Assembly (NCBI GenBank): GCA_949289445.1
Contig: CASEOD010000149.1
Coordinates: 1-42,695, forward strand
Direction of reading: 5' to 3'
Length of the DNA stretch: 42,695 bases
Source: an uncultured Eubacteriales bacterium
Lineage (GTDB): Bacteria > Bacillota > Clostridia > Peptostreptococcales > Anaerovoracaceae
Made by a program: the position numbers and the translations under genes. The notes under the pieces were generated by a model. The model was not told the DNA's origin. It did no database searches and was given only the letters and a program-made list of their open reading frames with translations. Shown piece by piece: positions 36,740 through 42,695 of this stretch. Positions within the stretch are counted from its first letter, which is position 1, and every line of letters starts with the position of its first letter.

Positions 36740-39718
36740 TCAACTGTGGTTTTTCAATATGCGGACATTCGGACAGTCCGCAAACGCATTTTTATCAAAG
36801 ATCGTCTCAGATCCCGCATATACTGTCTGCAAACCGGTGCATCCTCTGAATGCGAAAGCCTGTACCTCAATCACACTGTCTGGAATCCGCACTTCTGTCA
36901 GTCCCGTACAGCCGCTGAAGCAGTTTTCTGACAGATACTGCACCCCTTCTTCCAGCAAAAGTTCACCAAGTCCGCTGCATCCCGAAAATGCCCCTTTTGA
37001 AACATTGATACAGTTTCCGGGAATTCTGACTGTCTTCAGCTTTCTACAGTTAGCGAAAGCGCCTGCTCCCATAAATCTCAGAGTTTCAGGTAATCGGATT
37101 TTTTTGAGACTGACACAGTTTTCAAAGGCTTTCCTGCCGATAAACACGATTCTGTCACCACCCTCAGCTGTTTCAAGATTGCCGCACTGTGCAAAGCTTT
37201 CGGTACCTATATGCAGAACATATCTCCCCAGCTTTATCCTTCTCAGGATTTTACTGCCGCGGAATGCACTCATTCTGATTTTTTTTACCTTCTTGCCCCC
37301 AAGGCGATTTTTTATTTTCAGTTGGCTGCTGATTCCCGCAGCGCCCCATGCGGTGGCATATTCCTCAAAAATGCGGTATCTGATTCCATCCTGTTTTCTT
37401 CCGATATAATGCAGTCCCTCCACATATTTTCCGTCAGAAAAATTGGTTCCGAAAATATCGTCTATTCTTTCATCCAGCTTCACTTTGGAACTTCCCTTAA
37501 AAAGGGTCACGTCCCCTCTCTTCAGTGAAGACCGTATCCATGTGTTCATCTCTGCCGGTGAACGGCAGATCCTGATTTTAGATTTGTCGCCTGTTATATT
37601 TTTCATAATCTCACGGCTGTTGTCACCATAAAGCACCAGTTCATCAAGCCGGTTCAGATATGAAGAAAGAATATCTCCCACCTGTCTGTTTATCTCTTCT
37701 GCCTGTTCCCCCATCCCGGTAATATCCCCTATCACCGCTTTTTTCCCGCCGTCAGAACCGGGGTTCAGCTTCACCAGAACAGAAAGCGCACTTTCCACAG
37801 AATCCGCCGAAGCGTTAAAACAGTCCACAAAGAGATGATATCCTCCGACATTGACCAGATTCTGTCTGGTTCCCTCTGTTTTAAACTGCAGCAGCCCTTT
37901 TGCAATGTCGGCTCCCCGCATTCCGAGATATTTGCCCACCGCAAAGCTGCAGACCGCATTCAAAATGTTGTATGTTCCCGGCACGTTCAGTTCAACAGGA
38001 TACCGTTGTCCGCTGCCGTATACAATATCAAAGCTGGTTCTGTGTCCGTTTTCACGAATCCGATCCGCATAATAGTCTGCATTCCTGTTGTTCACTGCAA
38101 AATAGCAGGTCCTGCAGTCTGTCTTTACTGATGCCAGCAGCGGATCGTCCCCGTTGAGAAAAAGGCATCCGTCCGGTTCCATTCCTTCAGTAATCTGCAG
38201 TTTGTTCGCCATCAGTTCCAGCTGCGACTCATAGTTGCCGATATGGGCTGTGCCGATATTGGTAACGACCGAAACTGCCGGCGCAATCATTCTTGAATGC
38301 CGGGATGCGCCTCCCGGACGCCCTCCTCCGATTTCCTGAATAAAAAAGCCTGTGCCTTCTCTGATTCTCTGTACATTGATTCCGATTTTGGTCTGGACAT
38401 TTGAGTTCTTTCTGCTTTTTTCTGTTTTAAATGACTGGCACAGCACATGATACATCATATCTTTGGTAGAAGTCTTTCCCACGCTGCCTGTAATGCCTAT
38501 ACATTTAACCGGAAGACGCTTTCTGTACCATCCTATTGCCGCCACATGAGCTTCTATGGCATCTTCCACAACCATGTGGGGAATCCAAGGCAAAAGCCTG
38601 CGGCAGGAAAAAATAAACAGGGTTTTTCTCATCACTGCCCGCAGTATCAGCTTCATGCGAACCACTTCATTCACAGGCCTGCTGTCATTTTTATCCTGAA
38701 ACTGCTGTCTGTAGAAAAACACGTTTCCCGGAGCCAGTTCAGAGCTCCTTGAACAAATGCTGTTAACAGTATAGTTTTCCAGATAAGAAAACCGTTCCGG
38801 CAAAGTGACTCCGGCTGCCGCTGCAACATCACGAAGAAAGATCAGTTCATTCCACTCATGCAGGCCTCTCATCTTATCTTTCAGTTCGTTGAGAACAAAA
38901 AGCCGATCACCTTCAGACAGGAACCCATTCCTGCGGCAAATCAGAAACTGTCCATGACAGACTGCAGTGGCAAAATACCCCTGTTGTGCGACTCTTTTTC
39001 TGTCGGGGTCAAATCCGAGTCTCACCGCAGCTGCCGATCTCACGGAATTATTTTTTCCTGCCCTGTCAGTGATTTTTCCCAGAGAATAGAACACTGTTGA
39101 TTCTGAAAAATTATAAGTGCGAAGAGATCTTCTCGTATGAACCCGGCTGTTGAGACCTACCACGCACTCATAGCCGCATCTGGCAATCTTCTTTGTATAT
39201 TGGACGAAACTGTGATATGTACAGCCGCCGGAACGCTGTACATATGCTATCATGAAATCAGCTCCGGCCCTTTTCAGCATTTCCTTCCGTTTTAATATAT
39301 CATAAAGACTTGCTTCTTTTTCTGTCTTTCCAAAAAAGGTGATTCCTACTCTGGTGTTTCCCAAATCTGCAATACAGTCGGGATACCATGCCGTGTTTAT
39401 GACTCCTTTTGACAGAATCATCTGTTCAGACTCTCTGTCCAGGCCGGTCTCACAGAAAACAGCCGTACATCTGCTTTCAGTTTCAGAAATCAGAGTTTCA
39501 ATGGCAGCCGACACAAAATTGTCTGATTCTCCAGCAATTTCACCACATATGGTTAACAGCGGCAAACCTGTTTCTCCGTCATATGGTGCTCTGCACACTT
39601 TTGCCGTACTTTTTTTCCCTAAGGAGATCAACTTGACAAACACTGTTATAATCAGATATCTGATAAAACAGCTGACTGCAGAAACTGACTTCTTCAATCC
39701 GTAAATATCCGTTTTCAT
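36740..39718 (-). CDS. MurF-type ligase fused to a degenerate CapA-like domain and BspA-type repeats
   Basis: This 992-residue protein has four parts. Residues 18-34 are a hydrophobic segment with lysines on both sides. Residues 50-215 resemble a CapA (poly-gamma-glutamate) metallophosphatase-like domain, ending in TVFYSLGKIT, but the usual HWG and GHHPHV histidine motifs are replaced by YVQRSGG and VGLNSRVHT. Residues 315-755 form a complete MurF: SRSSELAPGNVFFY, P-loop GITGSVGKTST (408-418), TNIGTAHIGNY, GDDPLL, DCFNASADSVESAL, GDITGMGEQ and LFKGSSKVKL. Residues 774-992 are about eight BspA-type leucine-rich repeats (GAFANCRKLKTVRIP and similar). The start at 39718 follows AGAGGG; a TTG at 39736 is less likely. 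It follows ddl and murI, suggesting D-Ala-D-Ala or related dipeptide addition. Confidence 0.85.
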   Translation of the reverse strand: MKTDIYGLKKSVSAVSCFIRYLIITVFVKLISLGKKSTAKVCRAPYDGETGLPLLTICGEIAGESDNFVSAAIETLISETESRCTAVFCETGLDRESEQMILSKGVINTAWYPDCIADLGNTRVGITFFGKTEKEASLYDILKRKEMLKRAGADFMIAYVQRSGGCTYHSFVQYTKKIARCGYECVVGLNSRVHTRRSLRTYNFSESTVFYSLGKITDRAGKNNSVRSAAAVRLGFDPDRKRVAQQGYFATAVCHGQFLICRRNGFLSEGDRLFVLNELKDKMRGLHEWNELIFLRDVAAAAGVTLPERFSYLENYTVNSICSRSSELAPGNVFFYRQQFQDKNDSRPVNEVVRMKLILRAVMRKTLFIFSCRRLLPWIPHMVVEDAIEAHVAAIGWYRKRLPVKCIGITGSVGKTSTKDMMYHVLCQSFKTEKSRKNSNVQTKIGINVQRIREGTGFFIQEIGGGRPGGASRHSRMIAPAVSVVTNIGTAHIGNYESQLELMANKLQITEGMEPDGCLFLNGDDPLLASVKTDCRTCYFAVNNRNADYYADRIRENGHRTSFDIVYGSGQRYPVELNVPGTYNILNAVCSFAVGKYLGMRGADIAKGLLQFKTEGTRQNLVNVGGYHLFVDCFNASADSVESALSVLVKLNPGSDGGKKAVIGDITGMGEQAEEINRQVGDILSSYLNRLDELVLYGDNSREIMKNITGDKSKIRICRSPAEMNTWIRSSLKRGDVTLFKGSSKVKLDERIDDIFGTNFSDGKYVEGLHYIGRKQDGIRYRIFEEYATAWGAAGISSQLKIKNRLGGKKVKKIRMSAFRGSKILRRIKLGRYVLHIGTESFAQCGNLETAEGGDRIVFIGRKAFENCVSLKKIRLPETLRFMGAGAFANCRKLKTVRIPGNCINVSKGAFSGCSGLGELLLEEGVQYLSENCFSGCTGLTEVRIPDSVIEVQAFAFRGCTGLQTVYAGSETIFDKNAFADCPNVRILKNHS

Positions 39719-39780
39719 TTTGTTCCCTCTTAACAAGAATTTCCGTTTTTAATCCGGGGTTCGGCCGGAATAACGGTTTT

Positions 39781-40596
39781 TTAAAACTCCTGTCCGTGAA
39801 AAATTCCCACATGAAAGGCATCTCTGTTGCCTTCCGAAATTCTCCACAGAAGATCGATAAAATGGTTTGAAATATCGCTGGCAAAAAACAGATGTTCTGC
39901 TTTCCTGGGTTCCGCCAGTCCATCTATTTTTTTCAGTTCCAGCTCCACCGCTCTGGATACCTCCGCAGAAGAGCTTATAATCCTCAAATCCGGATAGATT
40001 TTTGCTATCTCTTCTTCTATGAGAGGATAATGGGTGCATCCGAGGATAAGATCCCGGATCTTGTTTTCTTTGATAAAACTGTCAAGATAATACTGTATCG
40101 TCAGGTCCATTATTCTATTCTTGACAATTCCTTCCTCAATCAGAGGAACAAAGGCAGGACAGGCAGTAGAAAAAACCTTCAGATCTGGTCTTTTTTCCAC
40201 GATCTTTTTTGCATAAGTACCGCTTTTAACAGTTGCTCTCGTCGCAATGACCCCTACATGATCCCCTGATAAACAGGTTTTTTCAGCTACTTTTACTGTA
40301 GGTGACACCACACCGATAATTGGAATTTCCGGATGACGGGTTCTCAATTGATCCAAGCAGGTGGCGCTTACTGTATTACAGGCCGCAACGATCATTTTCA
40401 CATCATGTTTAGCCAGAAAATCTGTAATTTCTGAAGAGAAGTATTCAATTGTTTCCTTTGATTTTGAACCATAAGGTGCTCTTGCTGTATCCCCGTAATA
40501 AATAATGTTCTCATACGGAAGATTCTTCAGTACGGGAGGAATACTGGTCAGACCTCCCACACCGGAGTCAAAAAAACCGATTGCTCTGTTATCCAT
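39781..40596 (-). CDS. murI: Glutamate racemase
   Basis: This 271-residue cofactor-independent racemase makes D-glutamate for peptidoglycan. FFDSGVGGLT at residues 8-17 and both catalytic cysteines, in VAACNTVSAT near residue 71 and LILGCTHYPLIEEE near residue 182, are present, so it should be active. The start at 40596 is chosen because it lies at the family N-terminus (MDNRAIGFFDSG) with GGGAAG upstream; it overlaps the ddl 3' end by 8 nt. A longer frame from 40659 would only add ddl-overlapping sequence. Confidence 0.93.
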   Translation of the reverse strand: MDNRAIGFFDSGVGGLTSIPPVLKNLPYENIIYYGDTARAPYGSKSKETIEYFSSEITDFLAKHDVKMIVAACNTVSATCLDQLRTRHPEIPIIGVVSPTVKVAEKTCLSGDHVGVIATRATVKSGTYAKKIVEKRPDLKVFSTACPAFVPLIEEGIVKNRIMDLTIQYYLDSFIKENKIRDLILGCTHYPLIEEEIAKIYPDLRIISSSAEVSRAVELELKKIDGLAEPRKAEHLFFASDISNHFIDLLWRISEGNRDAFHVGIFHGQEF

Positions 40597-41695
40597 TTTG
40601 GCGACTTCCCGTTTCTGTTGCTTCAGCAGATAACCCTGCCTGTTTGTCCTGCGCATCACAGATCAGTCTGGTAAACAGTTCTTTTCTCCACAGTCCTTTT
40701 GCCTCGAACATGGATACATAGACACTGCGGGTTCCCAGTCCCGGGATCGTATTCAGCTCATTGAAATAAACCTTCCCTTTTCGGTCAACAAAAAAATCCA
40801 CCCTTGCAAATCCTCTGCATTCAAGTTCTTCATATATAAGCAGAGCCTGTTTTTTTAACTCATCTTCCAGTTTTTTGTCTATGAGCGCCGGAATTTCCTT
40901 TACGGAAGAAAAACTATGATACTTTGTATTGTAATCATTAAGATTCCCTTCCGGTACAGTGAGTCTGCAAATTTCACCTGTCTCGGGAGTTCTGTCTCCC
41001 AGGACAGCGACTTTGATTTCATATCCGTCAATACTTTCCTCCACAAGAATCTTCTCATCGTAGGAAAATGCTGTTCTCATAGCTTCAAGAAGCTGCGCGG
41101 TGTTTTCAGCCTTTGACACCCCCACTGAACTTCCCTGCTTCGCCGGTTTCACATATACAGGAAATTGAAGAAAAGCTGCGTCTGACAGAAAATCCTCAAT
41201 TCTTCCTGCCCGCGTTCTCTTCAGTACAGCACAGGACGGAAGATTCATACCGCATGACTGTGCAAACAGCCTTGTGATCTGTTTGTCCATGGCACAGGCT
41301 GAAGCAGCCACACCTGATCCCACATAGGGTATCCCTGAAAGTTCCAGAAGGCCCTGAAGACATCCGTCTTCTCCGCCAAATCCGTGAATCAGAGGAAATA
41401 CGCAGTCTATGGGAATTTCCTCAATCCCTGTTTCAGTCTGAACGGTTACAGAATGATTTCCTCTGATCGGAGTAAGGAAGGCAGGATAATTGGTATCGCT
41501 TTTTGTCCATGAAATTCCGTCACCTATCTCCTCTGACGCAGCACCGGTAAGTACCCACTTCCCATTCAATGTAATGCCGAGCGTCAAAACATTAAAAAGA
41601 TCCGTATCAATATTTCTTATAACTTCCGATGCAGAATCACAGGAAACATAGTATTCCGGATTGCTGCCTCCGAAAATCAACAAAACAGTCTGCAT
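40589..41695 (-). CDS. ddl: D-alanine-D-alanine ligase family protein, VanG-like subgroup
   Basis: This 368-residue ATP-grasp enzyme joins D-alanine to D-alanine or another D-residue. Seen residues are the N-terminal Glu in SNPEYYVSC, the Ser in KPAKQGSSVGVSK, the omega-loop Tyr in LNDYNTKYHS, Arg in GFARVDFF and the closing NELNTIPGLGTRSVY. The tyrosine in the omega loop argues against D-lactate as second substrate. Overall it looks closer to the VanG-type group than to E. coli DdlB, by memory. The start at 41695 follows GGAGG spaced 8 nt. It is the first gene of ddl-murI-MurF fusion. No vanX, vanT or vanRS neighbours are present. Confidence 0.88.
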   Translation of the reverse strand: MQTVLLIFGGSNPEYYVSCDSASEVIRNIDTDLFNVLTLGITLNGKWVLTGAASEEIGDGISWTKSDTNYPAFLTPIRGNHSVTVQTETGIEEIPIDCVFPLIHGFGGEDGCLQGLLELSGIPYVGSGVAASACAMDKQITRLFAQSCGMNLPSCAVLKRTRAGRIEDFLSDAAFLQFPVYVKPAKQGSSVGVSKAENTAQLLEAMRTAFSYDEKILVEESIDGYEIKVAVLGDRTPETGEICRLTVPEGNLNDYNTKYHSFSSVKEIPALIDKKLEDELKKQALLIYEELECRGFARVDFFVDRKGKVYFNELNTIPGLGTRSVYVSMFEAKGLWRKELFTRLICDAQDKQAGLSAEATETGSRQNG

Positions 41696-41727
41696 CTTTT
41701 CTTCCTCCATCGTTTTCATCTATGCCA

Positions 41728-41755
41728 ACTATTCTGCTCAGAAAAGAATTAACAA
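41728..41755 (-). promoter_or_regulatory. Possible ddl-murI-MurF promoter
   Basis: On the minus strand TTGTTA (41755-41750) and AATAGT (41733-41728) are separated by 16 nt, each matching consensus at four of six bases. The start would be about 25 nt before the ddl ATG. Confidence 0.35.
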
Positions 41756-41907
41756 TACGGGTTTTTTATATAAAAAAAGAGGTAAAAATTAGATTTTCGG
41801 ATATTCAGGCCGAGAAAACACTCCCGTTTCTCTGCAGACGGAAAACGATTTTTGCAGATTCCCTTAAAATGCGGAACAGGCAAACAGCCAACCCCCTTTC
41901 CGCGAAC

Positions 41908-41957
41908 AAAAAGAGGACGCTGTCCGTAGATTGAGTTTACTCATCTAGCAGCGCCCC
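41908..41957 (-). terminator. Intrinsic terminator after the BCCT transporter gene
   Basis: On the minus strand GGGCGCTG (41956-41949) pairs with CAGCGTCC (41922-41915) with one mismatch. An inner pairing of TAGAT with ATCTA and AGT with ACT lengthens the stem, and TCTTTTTG follows. Confidence 0.65.
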
Positions 41958-42021
41958 CTTAAGGTTCATGAAATATGGATTTCGTGACTCTGTTCAGCAG
42001 ATGAAATTTCTGCTGTACGGA

Positions 42022-42695
42022 TTACTGTGCCGTCCTGTTTTTTTGATTTCTGTACTCACCTTTCAGCGACTGATATAAGGCTTTGCAGCAAGCCAGCATG
42101 ATAAACAGAAACGGAAATGCAACCACAAGCGATATGGTCTGAATGGCATTCAACCCGCCAGAGATAAGCAGACCGATCGCAAGCAGAGAGATCATTACCG
42201 CCCAGGATATTTTTCTTGCCGGGGACGGATCCAGATTTCCCTCTGACGAAAACATTCCCAGAACAAAAGTACCTGAATCTGCTGAAGTAACAAAGAATGT
42301 AAACAAAAGCAGAATGGCGATCACCGACAGCAGTGTTCCCAGACTGTACTCGTTCAATATTGCAAAAAGAGCGGTTTCCGGAGACGAAGTCAACTCTGCA
42401 AGGGTGGAAAGCGGCAGAATGTCTTTCTTTCCCAGATTGATCCCTAGGTTTCCGAAAATGGCAAACCAGATGCAGGAAGCTGCCGTCGGCACCAGAAGAA
42501 CCCCGATAACAAACTCTCTGATAGTTCTTCCCTTTGATATCCTCGCTATAAAGCATCCCACAAAAGGCCCCCAGGAAATCCACCATGCCCAGTAAAATAC
42601 CCGCCAACTGATTGTCCAGTTGTTGTCACCGTATGGGCTCAGATGCAGACTTTCTTCCACAATATCTGAAACATATGAACCGACTCCGCCAACCA
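42022..42695 (-). CDS. BCCT family (betaine/carnitine/choline) transporter, C-terminal part
   Basis: The frame is open through the right edge, so the N-terminal half is missing; 224 residues are visible. The BCCT signature is clear in FYWAWWISWGPFVGCFIARI followed by SKGRTIREF. Later helices include FTFFVTSADSGTFVLG, matching the conserved region after the signature. A GTG at 42660 is in frame but sits in the middle of the family, so it is not the true start. Such proteins take up or exchange quaternary ammonium compounds such as glycine betaine, carnitine or choline. The cargo cannot be told from this part. A terminator follows at 41908-41957. Confidence 0.9.
   Translation of the reverse strand, partial: VGGVGSYVSDIVEESLHLSPYGDNNWTISWRVFYWAWWISWGPFVGCFIARISKGRTIREFVIGVLLVPTAASCIWFAIFGNLGINLGKKDILPLSTLAELTSSPETALFAILNEYSLGTLLSVIAILLLFTFFVTSADSGTFVLGMFSSEGNLDPSPARKISWAVMISLLAIGLLISGGLNAIQTISLVVAFPFLFIMLACCKALYQSLKGEYRNQKNRTAQ

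Larger units (their letters stand above)
41696..42021. other. Intergenic region between ddl and the BCCT gene
   Basis: These 326 nt hold a weak ddl promoter candidate (41728-41755), the BCCT terminator (41908-41957), and a small CAGCAGA/TCTGCTG hairpin at 41995-42015 with no T-run. A looser TTTTCGG/CCGAGAAAA inverted repeat lies at about 41793-41819. No coding frame with a convincing ribosome-binding site was seen on either strand. Confidence 0.6.

Noticed and set aside
36740-39718. Sequence artefact joining separate genes
   Set aside because: The frame is uninterrupted, inter-domain linkers contain no start with a ribosome-binding site that I could find, and the repeats directly follow the last MurF motif, so a true fusion is the simpler reading.
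40589-41695. Vancomycin-resistance (vanG-type) locus
   Set aside because: The ligase is only VanG-like by overall look. No VanX/VanY, VanT racemase, VanW or two-component regulator is nearby, so a resistance operon is not supported.

Overview
The window reads as a chromosomal segment from an anaerobic Bacillota, most likely class Clostridia. The support is mid-40s GC by eye, strong AGGAGG ribosome-binding sites, two T-box leaders, a fused folB-folK gene, BspA-type leucine-rich repeats, and a hydantoinase/NhaC catabolic operon. I cannot place it to genus. Almost the whole window is ordinary biosynthetic chromosome. I see no phage genes, insertion sequences, CRISPR arrays, tRNA or rRNA genes.

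Layout. (1) 1-6424, minus strand: a catabolic operon hyuA-hyuB-nhaC-ald plus the start of one more gene at the left edge, facing a LysR regulator (6558-7451, plus). (2) 7509-10343, minus: glyA, a tandem OB-fold SSB-like protein and a monofunctional transglycosylase. (3) 10423-17803, minus: a valine T-box leader, a small DUF6506-like protein, valS, folC, a diacylglycerol-kinase-type lipid kinase, a GNAT acetyltransferase and a split ThrE-type exporter. (4) 17897-20580, minus: folate operon folE-HD phosphohydrolase-folP-folBK. (5) 20779-25226, mostly plus: ilvE with a coupled DUF815 AAA ATPase, a 55-residue hypothetical protein on the minus strand (23140-23307) and an ABC half-transporter. (6) 25313-31504, minus: ilvB-ilvN-ilvC-ilvD-ilvA. 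(7) 32086-36658, plus: leuA-leuC-leuD-leuB behind a leucine T-box. (8) 36740-41695, minus: ddl-murI and a large CapA-like/MurF/leucine-rich-repeat fusion. (9) 42022-end: the C-terminal part of a BCCT transporter cut by the window edge.

How it works together. The ilv and leu operons, with ilvE, encode nearly all of branched-chain amino-acid synthesis: threonine to 2-oxobutanoate, then acetolactate, the dihydroxyacids, the oxoacids, the isopropylmalate branch and final transamination. The two big operons diverge from one 581-nt region carrying two near-consensus promoters and several inverted repeats; only the leu side has a T-box. Valine charging is sensed separately by the Val T-box, whose transcript may also carry folC. 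The fol genes give GTP to dihydropteroate, and folC adds glutamates. The hyu operon probably takes up and opens a cyclic amide or imide and passes an amino acid to an alanine-dehydrogenase-like enzyme.

The least ordinary part is the ddl-murI-MurF block. Its MurF carries a degenerate CapA-like domain in front and about eight BspA-type repeats behind. Other points worth a second look are the Val T-box driving a protein of unknown function, the ilv/leu operators, the HD protein inside the folate operon, and a seven-residue insertion beside the GlyA active site.
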